From: Halorutilus salinus
Lineage (GTDB): Archaea; Halobacteriota; Halobacteria; Halobacteriales; Halorutilaceae
DNA: 64,000 nt
Assembly: GCF_026242195.1 (NCBI RefSeq)
Contig: NZ_RKLV01000004.1
Span: 1 to 64,000, forward strand
Direction of reading: 5' to 3'
Shown: positions 17,923 through 25,934 of the stretch, piece after piece
How the letters are laid out: every line of letters starts with the position of its first letter
How positions within the stretch are numbered: position 1 is the first letter of the stretch
Translations under genes and position numbers: made by a program
Notes under the pieces: model-generated
Seen by the model: the letters and a program-made list of their open reading frames with translations, nothing else
What the model was told of the DNA's origin: nothing
Databases searched by the model: none

Positions 17923-17941
17923 GGTGACAGCCACTGTCACC
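17923..17941. repeat. inverted repeat 3 (TGACA core)
   Basis: GGTGACA and TGTCACC are perfect 7-base arms around a 5-base spacer, only 10 bases after repeat 2 and just downstream of the stop of the coiled-coil gene. Confidence 0.6.
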
Positions 17942-17958
17942 TTCAGCGAACCTCACGA

Positions 17959-18636
17959 TTAGTTCCCCGTACGTTTCACGAGCTCCTCCAGCTTCCCGCG
18001 TCGGCTCTCGTCCTTGGGACGTACGAGAGCGCGTCCACCGTCCAGCTTTACCCACATTACTTCTCCGTCGGACAGGTCCATCGCCTTGTCACACGCGCGG
18101 TGTACCTTCTTTGTAGATATCTGTGAAGGTTTGTCGGCATCTAGGTCGAGATGCTGGTAGAACATCCGTTTCATACTCTCACTGACGAACCAGATGTCTC
18201 CGACCACGCGCTCACTAGACCAGCCGTCGAAGTTCCTCAGGAGTAGGACAGCCCAGGCTTCTCTCGGTGTTACTTCGTCGTCCTCCTGTAGCTGACGTAT
18301 ACTCATCTTCGAGAGCCGGTCGAAGCGCGAGAGGCTCTCGGCGTGTACCTCTAGCTCAAGTTCTTCTACTCTTGTCTCTAGATCCGTCCAGCCGTTGTTC
18401 CGGTCGTACTCGTCGAGTGTATCGCACGGCGTCTCCTTTACCGAGGCGCGTACCTTTCCGAGCTGTTTTCCGTGTGCATTTACCTCCATCTTAGTCTCGT
18501 CGAGCCTGCTTCGTAGTTGCTCAGTATCGTTGAGGAGGTTTCTGACGACGGCGGAGAGGACGGCGTTACGTCGTTCTAGACGTTCGAGGCGTCTCTGGAG
18601 GCTGTTTCCGTTTTCGGCGAGAGTGGACTTACTCAT
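17959..18636 (-). CDS. coiled-coil protein with C-terminal winged-helix-like region, plasmid/virus type
   Basis: Protein of 225 residues of unknown function. Residues about 10-75 are a long coiled coil (LQRRLERLERRNAVL and following heptads). A second helical segment lies around 100-130, and a mixed helical/beta C-terminal half (VTPREAWAVLLLRNFDGW onward) may be a DNA-binding winged helix. I chose the ATG at 18636, which overlaps the end of the upstream zinc-ribbon gene by 8 bases and implies translational coupling; a longer frame exists but lies inside that gene. Such two-gene sets are seen in haloarchaeal plasmids and proviruses. Adjacent inverted repeats suggest a replication or partition role (inference). 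Confidence 0.55.
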   Translation of the reverse strand: MSKSTLAENGNSLQRRLERLERRNAVLSAVVRNLLNDTEQLRSRLDETKMEVNAHGKQLGKVRASVKETPCDTLDEYDRNNGWTDLETRVEELELEVHAESLSRFDRLSKMSIRQLQEDDEVTPREAWAVLLLRNFDGWSSERVVGDIWFVSESMKRMFYQHLDLDADKPSQISTKKVHRACDKAMDLSDGEVMWVKLDGGRALVRPKDESRRGKLEELVKRTGN

Positions 18637-18967
18637 CGCCGCCCTCCACTTCTGCATATCTAAGGACGTGGTACTCACCTCGCGTACGTACAGCGGGAGT
18701 AGCTGTCTGTTTCGCCGTATCACGCCTCGTGATTAGGCGTCCCTCAACGACGGCTTCTTCAGCAACTCCAGGCGACCGTTCGTGTGAATGGTCTGGGTAA
18801 CAGTCTGGGCAGTATACCTCGTCTACTCTCCAATTCTTGTTGAGGTGGAACCGGGCGATTACGTCTGTACCTTTGCGGATACGTGCGTTGCACTCGGAGC
18901 AACGTGCGTGTTGGTTTGGTTGGGCGACAGGTAGACCGTCGAAGGTTTGGAGGAGGAGCTCGTTCAT
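18629..18967 (-). CDS. small zinc-ribbon protein, plasmid/virus type
   Basis: 112-residue protein with a four-cysteine zinc ribbon: CSECNAR near residue 23 and CPDC near 54. The second half is polar and has no recognised domain. It starts at ATG, with an AT-rich TATA-like sequence (around 19021-19029) about 55 bases upstream, and is coupled to the coiled-coil gene by an 8-base overlap. The function is unknown; a DNA- or RNA-binding accessory protein of an integrated element is the most likely role. Confidence 0.55.
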   Translation of the reverse strand: MNELLLQTFDGLPVAQPNQHARCSECNARIRKGTDVIARFHLNKNWRVDEVYCPDCYPDHSHERSPGVAEEAVVEGRLITRRDTAKQTATPAVRTRGEYHVLRYAEVEGGDE

Positions 18968-19228
18968 CGACTGTCTCCCCCAGCTGGCGGTTCGCTGTCT
19001 GTCGGTACTACTTTGCCTGTGTATATATTAGCTAGCATTGCTTCGGTGCTCCCGAAGCGCGGGTGGGGCGCTGCAACGCCCTGCCCATTCTAACTGAAAT
19101 GGGGCGACCACGCTTCAAACAGTACAAATGGCTATATCCTACTTATACTTAACGGATAGTTAGGGTAGATAGTAAATACGACTATGACGGGAAGTATTAA
19201 TTACTACTATACGTGTTATAATTCGTAA

Positions 19229-19441
19229 ATGGGAATAAGGGTAGACGAGAACATGGAAAAAGTTCTCGACGAATTCGCCCAGAAAGGCAACTTAACCACC
19301 GGCGCAATAGTGGAGTTTACAGGCTTATCTAGACCGACAATAACCAAGAGACTAGACAGATTGTACGCAGCTGATCATATTGAATACCTACACGAACCGA
19401 CTGCTCTCTGGCGTCTTACTGACGATCCCCGAAATGAATAA
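19229..19441 (+). CDS. small winged-helix transcription regulator
   Basis: 70-residue single-domain winged helix-turn-helix protein, similar in plan to the haloarchaeal phage PhiH1-repressor-like and MarR-like regulators. The recognition region is LTTGAIVEFTGLSRPTITKR (residues 25-44), and a short beta wing follows (HIEYLHEP, ALWRLTDD). It starts at ATG after an AT-rich promoter region. It heads a row of small accessory genes and diverges from the zinc-ribbon/coiled-coil pair, so it may repress one or both. Confidence 0.65.
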   Translation: MGIRVDENMEKVLDEFAQKGNLTTGAIVEFTGLSRPTITKRLDRLYAADHIEYLHEPTALWRLTDDPRNE

Positions 19442-19465
19442 AACTCTCCTACCACCTGGACAGCG

Positions 19466-19726
19466 ATGAAGTTCGAGGAAATAAGGAGACAGCTGGAGAG
19501 GTTCGGTGAGGTAGTAGCTTCCGGAGAAGATGGAGACATAGTCTTCACCATAGAGAGGTCATTCAAACGAGCACAAACCATCGAACGTCTCGCGACACTT
19601 GTCGACAATACGCCGAAAGCTGAGATGGTCATAACAGGGAACAGGTCTTCGGACGCTGTTGTAATGGTTCGAATCCCCTACGGTGCATTCGAGACTGTAC
19701 CGCCGTACTTCGAAGACGAGGTGTGA
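19466..19726 (+). CDS. hypothetical small alpha/beta protein
   Basis: 86 residues, no recognised family. An N-terminal helix (EEIRRQLERFGEVV) is followed by alternating strands and helices (DIVFTIER, TIERLATLVD, AEMVITG, VVMVRIPY), which suggests a compact alpha/beta fold. The start ATG lies 24 bases after the stop of the winged-helix gene, so the two are probably cotranscribed. Codon use resembles its neighbours. Confidence 0.45.
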   Translation: MKFEEIRRQLERFGEVVASGEDGDIVFTIERSFKRAQTIERLATLVDNTPKAEMVITGNRSSDAVVMVRIPYGAFETVPPYFEDEV

Positions 19727-20025
19727 AAAAACCCGATATGGGGTCGTCGGCGTATTTCAATTGGCGGTGTTCAGATAAGAATCGAAGGCGAGATTGGGAC
19801 GTTGTGAGATGGTCTTCTTCGAAACCGCGTTCCGTGTCCGGATGTTTGAGTGGCTAATCTGTGTCAGAACCATTCCATCCATGTCCTGCGAAAACAGCTT
19901 ATCTGAACGCTACCGCTCTAATCACTCTACCACTCGTGCTATGCTGGTATCGTATGTCCGACCGGACTTCCCTACAGCCCTTCTACAGAAAGCCTATTTT
20001 GCCCGACGTTGTTTCCCAGGATACG

Positions 20026-20394
20026 ATGGGTGTCTACGATAGGATTGAGTTTGACGAAGACCTGGATATCGAACTACCGGGGTTCGAAGGCGACCCTTCG
20101 GAGATAGTCTGGCAGACAAAGTCTCTAAAGGAACCGCTGCTTGAGAAGTACCGCGTCTCCGAGGACGGACGGCTTTTGAAGGAGGAGGTGGAGTACGAGG
20201 AGGTCGAAGGCGAGGAACGGGAGACCCTTGGCGACCTACCCAACCTCCCGAAGAGGCAGAAGGTACATCTCGGCTGGTCGGACGTTGAGTACCACGGAAT
20301 ATTCGAGTTCCATCGGATTGTCGACGATGAGTACCGAAGCTTCGAGGCTAAGTTTACTGATGGAAAACTAGTCGAGATTACCCGGTCGGAGTGA
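20026..20394 (+). CDS. hypothetical acidic protein, plasmid/virus type
   Basis: 122-residue acidic protein of unknown function starting MGVYDRIEFDEDLDIELPGF. I chose the ATG at 20026 because the sequence before it (from 19861) does not read like protein. The middle is rich in Glu, and the C-terminal half (HLGWSDVEYHGIFEFH, YRSFEAKFTDGKLVEI) looks like a beta-rich domain. Similar small proteins occur in haloarchaeal proviruses, though I cannot name a family. Confidence 0.5.
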   Translation: MGVYDRIEFDEDLDIELPGFEGDPSEIVWQTKSLKEPLLEKYRVSEDGRLLKEEVEYEEVEGEERETLGDLPNLPKRQKVHLGWSDVEYHGIFEFHRIVDDEYRSFEAKFTDGKLVEITRSE

Positions 20395-20407
20395 GACTCA
20401 TAGACTT

Positions 20408-20635
20408 CTAGGATGTCCTTTCTTTCAGTGTCGTTCTGAGCTCGTCGATGTGTTCGTAGTAGTACGCCAAAGCGGTATGAACGTCGCTGAGGGAGAGGTC
20501 GGGGTATAGCTGCGTTATTTCGTCGGGGTCATATCCGCTATGCTCGTACGCTACGGCGATATCCACCACCCGTATCCCTGTCCCTTCTAGGGTTGGTGCT
20601 CCGTTACTGTGTTCCTCTTCCTGTACTATCTTCAT
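20408..20635 (-). CDS. DUF433 antitoxin-like protein (orphan)
   Basis: 75-residue DUF433 protein. The family signature is clear: APTLEGTGIRVVDIAVAYEH near the N terminus and SLSDVHTALAYYYEHIDEL near the C terminus, a small helix-turn-helix domain. DUF433 proteins usually act as antitoxins of PIN-type toxins, or repress their own operon. Here no toxin gene follows downstream on the same strand, so it is an orphan. I chose the ATG at 20635, where the family begins; the upstream extension is not family-like. A truncated MazF-like gene lies divergently next to it. Confidence 0.75.
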   Translation of the reverse strand: MKIVQEEEHSNGAPTLEGTGIRVVDIAVAYEHSGYDPDEITQLYPDLSLSDVHTALAYYYEHIDELRTTLKERTS

Positions 20636-20746
20636 ACGATATACTCCGTGCGTGAGGCTTATTAAGACACCGACGATGGATTTGGTTTTTATCCGCGGTC
20701 TTGACCCCGAGGAGGTCGCGGGTATACTGTCTTCCGAGACGGCGGT

Positions 20747-20968
20747 ATGGATACTGATGATGACAGCCACCTATTCGTAGATGAGGTGGACCTACTCGTC
20801 GATGTTACCACAACCCGTCGGTCCGTAGCAATTCCGTTGTCGGAGGCGGATTTCGAGGACGAAGAGCTGCCCCGAGATAGCCATGTGAAACCTTGGACGA
20901 TCGTCACCACGTTAACCAGTGGAGTAGCTGAAGAGGCAGATGGCTTCCTCGGTGTATCTGCTGAGTAG
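20747..20968 (+). pseudogene. truncated MazF/PemK-like toxin gene
   Basis: C-terminal two thirds of a MazF/PemK-type RNase toxin. DDSHLF, VTTTRRSVAIPLSEADF, LPRDSHVKPWTIVTTL and EADGFLG follow the family's order. The N-terminal part with the conserved RGDVV and RPxLVL strands is missing, and the sequence upstream in this frame does not supply it. The readable frame starts at the ATG at 20747. A toxin without its first strands should be inactive, so I call it a remnant. No antitoxin is adjacent. The assignment rests on motif order only. Confidence 0.55.
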
Positions 20969-21232
20969 TCCGTGACCTAGCGCCCATAGTTTGGAGAGCT
21001 ATCCGTAGGAAAGGCATCCGGATACCCGAAACCGATGAATTAAAACAAGGGTATAAGGGTGACTTTAGCGGGCGTCTGTTCCGGAAGAGTCCGTCGAGAG
21101 ACTCAAACGGTATCTCATGGAGTTGTCGTAGCGAGATGCTCAGTCCGTGAAGGTTGAGTTAGCCGTCTACGGAACAGTACTCTGGAGTTTGATTATCCAA
21201 AGTATTATACTTTGCCTGTCTGTTGTATCAGT

Positions 21233-22627
21233 ATGCCTGAGTTCGTAAACCGAGAGAAAGAGCTTGAACTTCTACGAGAACTCTATAACTCCGACGAGCC
21301 CGAGCTAGCCGTAATCTACGGACGCCGTCGTCTCGGTAAGACCGCTCTCGTCAAAAAATCCGTCGAGGAGCGCGACGACGTCGTGGTATTTCAGGCGCGA
21401 CAGAAGACCAGCACACTACAGCTGAGACAGTTCATCGACGTAGCCTCCGACTCCTATCCCGGGCTGACTAAGATACGCGAAGACTGGGAGCCTGTCCTTA
21501 GTTACCTCGCCGAACAAGACGGTATCGTGGTACTTGACGAGTTCCCGTATCTCGTCGAACAGGACGAAAGCCTGCCCTCGGTCGTACAGGCACTCTTCGA
21601 CCACGAACTCAACGGCTCATCGGCGACGTTCGTACTCCTCGGCTCGTCGATAAGCATGATGGAGGAAGTAGCCCTCCTCGGAAACAGCCCTCTGTACGGA
21701 CGCCCGTCGCTCAAGCTTGACATCAGACAGCTTCAGTTCGGCGCGGCGACCGAGTTCTTCGCCGACGGATACAGCCCTGAGGAACAGGTTTTCGCATGGG
21801 GTATCTTCGGGGGTGTTCCGTACTACCTCGAAGAACTCTCGCCCGACCGTTCTCTGGGTGAAAACGTACGGCGAAACATACTGTCACGCCACGGAACTCT
21901 ACACGACGAACCCGACTATGTACTGCGGATGGAGCTTAAAGAACCGACGCGGTACTTTTCGATACTCGAAGCTATATCAGCAGGGAATACGAGCCGAAAC
22001 GAAATCGCAAACTCGACCGGGATAGAGTACAACCAGCTTTCGAAGTACCTCGACCGACTCTCGCGGCTACGGTTGGTTGACCGTCACGTGCCGGTTACGG
22101 AAGAAAAGGAGCGGAGTAAACGGAGCCGGTACCTCATCCGCGACCCGTTCTTCCGTTTCTGGTTCCGTTTCGTGTACGGTGCCGGCGACCGATACGAAGC
22201 TCTCGGCGAGGACGCGTACCACGAAATCGTGGAACCCAAGCTGGCGGACTTCGTTAGCCGCTCGTTCGAGGAGCTTTGCTGTACCGGGGTTCGAGGCTTG
22301 TATCCGGAGTACACGTTTACCGACGTAGGTGGATGGTGGTACGGTGAACACGAGATAGACGTCGTCGGTTTCACGAAGGAAGGGACGCTGGTACTCGGAG
22401 AGTGCAAGTTTCAGGACTCGAAGCAGGGATACGGTTCGTTTTCGAAGCTTCAGGAACACGCGGGGGAGCTACGGTGGACTCCGGAAGGTTCTGGTGAAAG
22501 AGACGAAGAGTACGCGCTTTTTTCGCGAAGCGGCTTCAAAAACTCCGTGGAGGAAGCGGAAAGGGAACGTGACGACCTACGCCTATTTACGGTTGAAGAC
22601 GTCGTTAGCACGCTGAACGGTAACTGA
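21233..22627 (+). CDS. archaeal ATPase with C-terminal DUF234 nuclease-like domain
   Basis: Member of the archaeal ATP_bind_2/DUF234 family (464 residues). The P-loop is YGRRRLGKTALV (29-40), Walker B is VVLDEFPYL (near 98-106). A winged-helix linker around 250-295 (NSTGIEYNQLSKYLDRLSRL) is followed by the C-terminal DUF234 domain. That domain ends with EIDVVGF and VLGECKF, the D-x(n)-E-x-K pattern of PD-(D/E)XK nucleases. The cellular role of this family is not known; a defence or mobile-element link is often suspected. I chose the ATG at 21233, just after a TATA-like AGTATTATAC. It borders the accessory region. Confidence 0.8.
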   Translation: MPEFVNREKELELLRELYNSDEPELAVIYGRRRLGKTALVKKSVEERDDVVVFQARQKTSTLQLRQFIDVASDSYPGLTKIREDWEPVLSYLAEQDGIVVLDEFPYLVEQDESLPSVVQALFDHELNGSSATFVLLGSSISMMEEVALLGNSPLYGRPSLKLDIRQLQFGAATEFFADGYSPEEQVFAWGIFGGVPYYLEELSPDRSLGENVRRNILSRHGTLHDEPDYVLRMELKEPTRYFSILEAISAGNTSRNEIANSTGIEYNQLSKYLDRLSRLRLVDRHVPVTEEKERSKRSRYLIRDPFFRFWFRFVYGAGDRYEALGEDAYHEIVEPKLADFVSRSFEELCCTGVRGLYPEYTFTDVGGWWYGEHEIDVVGFTKEGTLVLGECKFQDSKQGYGSFSKLQEHAGELRWTPEGSGERDEEYALFSRSGFKNSVEEAERERDDLRLFTVEDVVSTLNGN

Positions 22628-22800
22628 GAGAACGTCTGTCGCACATAAAATCTACCGCGGGACCGAGCAGGCAGGACGATACCGTGTGTCCTTAGCCTGT
22701 TCGCGTTCCCAAGCGCCGCGGATATCCGTCCGCTTTTTAACCGACGAAACGGACGTATCCGTATGACCGCACCGCAACCCAACGTCGTCGGGAGGCTACG

Positions 22801-24141
22801 ATGGTAGACGTCGCCCTGTCGGTTACGCGTCTCCTCGTGGCACTCTTCCTCGTACTGCTCAACGGCTTCTTCGTAGCGTCGGAGTTCGCGTTCGTACGTG
22901 TCCGCGCGACCGCCGTCGAACGCCTCGTCGAGGAAGGGCGCAGGGGTTCCGCGACGTTACAGGAGGTGATGGACAGCCTCGACGACTACCTCGCCACGAC
23001 ACAGCTGGGCATCACGATAGCGTCGCTCGGTCTCGGGTGGGTCGGCGAACCCGCCGTCGCGTCGCTCATCGAACCCGTCGTCTCGCCGTTGCTTCCCGCG
23101 GACGCCGTGCACCTCGTCGCTTTCGCTCTCGGATTCGGCTTCATTACGTTCCTCCACGTCGTCTTCGGCGAGCTCGCGCCCAAGACGGTCGCAATCGCAG
23201 AAGCCGAACGTCTGTCGCTTTTCGTCGCGCCGCCCATGAAGTTCTTCTACCTCCTGTTCTACCCCGGACTCGTCGTCTTCAACGGAACGGCGAACGGCTT
23301 CACGTCGCTCTTCGGCGTGCCGCCCGCATCGGAGACGGAGGAGACGCTCGAAGAGCGTGAGATACGCCGCGTCCTCGCGCGTTCGGGCGAGGAGGGGCAC
23401 GTCGACACCGTCGAGGTCGACATGATAGAGAGCGTCTTCGAACTTGACGACATCGTCGTCCGCGAAGTTATGGTACCCCTACCCGACGTCGTGAGCGTGC
23501 CCGCGGACGCGTCGCTCGCCGAACTCACGAAGACCGTCCTGGATGAAGGACATACGCGGTACCCCGTCGTCGCCTCCGACGACCCCAACGACGTCGTCGG
23601 CTTCGTCGACGCAAAGGATATCCTGCGCGCGACCGCGAAGTTGGACGAAGACACGACGGCGGAAGGGAGCAACACAACCGCGGAAGACATCGCACGCGGG
23701 ATCGTCGTCGTGCCTGAGACGACGACCGTAAACGACCTCCTCCTCCGGTTCCGCGAGGAACACCAGCAGATGGCTGGGATCGTCGATGAGTGGGGTTCTT
23801 TCGAAGGTATAGCGACCGTTGAGGATACCGTCGAGGCGGTCGTCGGCGACCTGCGCGACGGGTTCGATGTCGATGAACGCGAACCCGGTGTACGCGAAAC
23901 CGAGGACGGCTACGAGGTCGACGGCGGCGTCTCCCTTTCGGCTGTCAACGACCAACTCGGCGCGCGGTTCGAGAGCGAGGGTTTTGAGACGGTCGGCGGT
24001 TACGTACTCGACCGTCTAAGCCGCGTCCCTGAGGTCGGCGACACCGTAGAGACACCCGGACACGTCGTCGAGGTCACGTGCGTCGACGGCGCGCGCGTCT
24101 CCGAGGTCGTCGTCCGAGGGAAAGAAGGATCCGACGGATAG
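22801..24141 (+). CDS. CNNM/HlyC-type membrane protein (DUF21, CBS pair, CorC_HlyC)
   Basis: Membrane protein of the CNNM/CorC family, probably involved in Mg2+ or related ion efflux. Residues 1-190 are the DUF21 transmembrane domain (for example LLVALFLVLLNGFFVASEFAFV, here cited only by its residues 10-31). Residues about 215-340 hold two CBS motifs (DDIVVREVMVPLPD, ARGIVVVPETTTV) that bind adenine nucleotides, and about 355-440 the CorC_HlyC domain. The 446-residue length is normal. It is followed by a small gene on the opposite strand. Transport substrate is inferred from the family. Confidence 0.85.
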   Translation: MVDVALSVTRLLVALFLVLLNGFFVASEFAFVRVRATAVERLVEEGRRGSATLQEVMDSLDDYLATTQLGITIASLGLGWVGEPAVASLIEPVVSPLLPADAVHLVAFALGFGFITFLHVVFGELAPKTVAIAEAERLSLFVAPPMKFFYLLFYPGLVVFNGTANGFTSLFGVPPASETEETLEEREIRRVLARSGEEGHVDTVEVDMIESVFELDDIVVREVMVPLPDVVSVPADASLAELTKTVLDEGHTRYPVVASDDPNDVVGFVDAKDILRATAKLDEDTTAEGSNTTAEDIARGIVVVPETTTVNDLLLRFREEHQQMAGIVDEWGSFEGIATVEDTVEAVVGDLRDGFDVDEREPGVRETEDGYEVDGGVSLSAVNDQLGARFESEGFETVGGYVLDRLSRVPEVGDTVETPGHVVEVTCVDGARVSEVVVRGKEGSDG

Positions 24142-24142
24142 C

Positions 24143-24274
24143 TCAGTCGTCGGATAGGCGTTCCTCACGCCTCTTCCGGCTCAGCTTCTCCCATATCTCG
24201 GCGCATCCCGCACCGTCGTCGAGTTCGTCGAAGGAGTCTTGACCGCTGTCGCCCTTCTCGTTACCGTCTGTCAT
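24143..24274 (-). CDS. small conserved haloarchaeal-type protein
   Basis: A 43-residue ORF on the minus strand, ATG at 24274, stop TGA at 24145-24143, placed tail to tail with the CNNM-type gene (1 base apart). The sequence ends GAGCAEIWEKLSRKRREERL after an acidic N-terminal half. The CAEIWEKLS motif recalls small conserved proteins common in haloarchaea, though I cannot name the family. It is one exon-like clean frame with an upstream AT-rich stretch. Function unknown. Confidence 0.55.
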   Translation of the reverse strand: MTDGNEKGDSGQDSFDELDDGAGCAEIWEKLSRKRREERLSDD

Positions 24275-24379
24275 CGGTTACTGTACGCGCGCTACGTACA
24301 TTAAACCCTCGTTCGCGGAAATACTCGCCGTCCGTCTCCGATCCGTATCCCTTTAAATCAAGGGGGACGTTTTGCTTCC

Positions 24380-25720
24380 ATGGGTCTACTCGACAAGTTC
24401 ACAGGGGATGATGGACCGAGCGTCGCCTTCGTCGGCATCGACGGCGTACCGGCGCGGGTTCTACGCGACGGTATAGAACGCGGCTTCACACCTAACATCG
24501 CCGAGATAGCCGAGAACGGGACGTTCGCGGGAATCGACTCTACGGTACCCCCGGAATCAAGCGCGTGTTGGCCTGCGATGACGACAGGGACGAACCCCGG
24601 AAAGACGGGCGTTCTCGGCTTTCAGGAGCGCAGGCAGGGTAGTTACGAGACGTACGTCCCTCTGTCGCAACACGTCGACGGCGAACGCGTCTGGAACGTC
24701 GTGGGCGATGCGGGAGAGCGCTCCGTCGTCCTCAACGTTCCCGTGACGTACGAACCCGAGGACATCGAAGGGACGCTCGTATCCGGCTTCCTGACGCCGA
24801 CGGTCGACGACGCCTCCGCCGACGAACGCGTCGTAGAGTACCTCAAGTCATCGGACTACCGTATCGACACCGACGCGTCGTTGGGGCACGAGGACAAGCG
24901 CGAGTTTCTCGACGACGCTTACGAGACGCTCGAATCCCGAGAGGACTCCTTCCACCAGTTCATGGACGAGGACTGGTCTCTGTTCTGGGGCGTCGTGATG
25001 GAGACCGACCGCGTCAACCATTTCCTTTACGAGGACTACGACCGCGACGGAGAGCTCGCCGACGAGTTCGTCGAGTTCTACGAACGCGTCGACGAGGTGA
25101 TAGGCGGTATACGTGAACGTCTCGACGACGAGACGGTGCTCATAATCGCGGCGGATCACGGATTCTGTACGCTCGACTACGAGGTCGACCTCAACGCGTG
25201 GCTTCGGCGTGAGGGCTGGATGTCGCTCCCTGACGACGGCGACTCGCTCGACGACATCGAAGGCGGTACACGCGCCTACTCGCTCATACCCGGACGTTTC
25301 TACATCAATCTCGAAGGACGCGAACCGCGCGGCACCGTCTCCGAGGACGAGTACGACGACGCACGCGACGAACTCGCCGACGAACTCCGCGCGCTCGAAG
25401 ACCCCGACGGCGAGCCGGTCGTCGAACGTGTCGTGCGCAGAGAGGACGCCTACGACGGCGACAGCTACGAACGCACGCCCGACCTCGTCGCCATACCGAC
25501 GCGCGGACACGACCTCAAGGCGGGCTTCGACGCCGATGCGGAGGTATTTTCGAAAGGCGCGCGCAACGGCATGCATACGTTCGACGACGCCGCGTTCCTC
25601 GTTGAGGGCGCGGACGTGGACGCGACCGACGCCGACATACTCGACGTAGCGCCGACCGTCCTCGACCTTCTGGATATCGACGCGCCTGAACCGACCGACG
25701 GCGAGACTCTGGTTCAGTAG
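24380..25720 (+). CDS. alkaline phosphatase-superfamily phosphodiesterase/pyrophosphatase
   Basis: Type I phosphodiesterase/nucleotide pyrophosphatase family, 446 residues, cytoplasmic (no signal). The metal site is FVGIDGVP near residue 18. The nucleophile region is PPESSACWPAMTTGTNPGK (residues 58-76), WSLFWGVVMETDRVNHF supplies Asp/His ligands, and LIIAADHGF the second metal site. Members hydrolyse phosphodiester bonds in nucleotides or glycan precursors; the substrate here is unknown. ATG start. Its 3' end abuts a truncated VapB-type antitoxin gene on the other strand. Confidence 0.8.
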   Translation: MGLLDKFTGDDGPSVAFVGIDGVPARVLRDGIERGFTPNIAEIAENGTFAGIDSTVPPESSACWPAMTTGTNPGKTGVLGFQERRQGSYETYVPLSQHVDGERVWNVVGDAGERSVVLNVPVTYEPEDIEGTLVSGFLTPTVDDASADERVVEYLKSSDYRIDTDASLGHEDKREFLDDAYETLESREDSFHQFMDEDWSLFWGVVMETDRVNHFLYEDYDRDGELADEFVEFYERVDEVIGGIRERLDDETVLIIAADHGFCTLDYEVDLNAWLRREGWMSLPDDGDSLDDIEGGTRAYSLIPGRFYINLEGREPRGTVSEDEYDDARDELADELRALEDPDGEPVVERVVRREDAYDGDSYERTPDLVAIPTRGHDLKAGFDADAEVFSKGARNGMHTFDDAAFLVEGADVDATDADILDVAPTVLDLLDIDAPEPTDGETLVQ

Positions 25721-25721
25721 G

Positions 25722-25895
25722 AAGGTTTAGCTCGTCGAACGATGTGTCGATACCCTTCCCCGCGAGGTCGGAGAAGTCCTCGGGGTCGTCCGACGTGAGA
25801 CGTAGAACGACGTCCGTGAAGCTCTCGCTCTCTTCCTTCCTGCTCCTCAGACGTTCGTACGCCTCGTCGGTCAGCGAGATGTTCTTACTGACCAT
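25722..25895 (-). pseudogene. truncated VapB-type (DUF217) antitoxin gene
   Basis: Start of a VapB-like antitoxin of the DUF217/UPF0330 family: VSKNISLTDEAYERLRSRKE, then SFTDVVLRLT and DLAGKGIDTSFDEL. Family similarity stops near 25735. The frame then continues without a stop, antisense through the 3' end of the phosphatase gene, down to 25515, giving an Arg-rich sequence with no family resemblance. The VapC partner that should follow is absent. It looks as if a recombination event joined the antitoxin's middle to the phosphatase end and deleted the toxin. The N-terminal ribbon could still bind DNA if expressed. Confidence 0.65.
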
Positions 25896-25934
25896 ATACG
25901 TACAGGTACACAGACCTCGGTCAAAAGGCTGTTG

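Larger units (their letters stand above)
17393..17958. other. gene-free region with inverted repeats
   Basis: 566 bases without a convincing gene between the PIN toxin and the coiled-coil gene. The left part is AT-rich, with small palindromes (for example TGTATACA near 17670). The right part holds three related inverted repeats, listed separately, and several CGTACG copies around 17771-17798. The combination looks like a binding or replication/partition region rather than coding DNA (inference). Confidence 0.5.

Noticed and set aside
19860-19960. Minus-strand sequence with a tRNA D-arm-like phrase (GTGGTAGAG) and nearby AGAGCGGTAGCG
   Set aside because: No acceptor stem, anticodon stem or T arm can be formed at the right distances.
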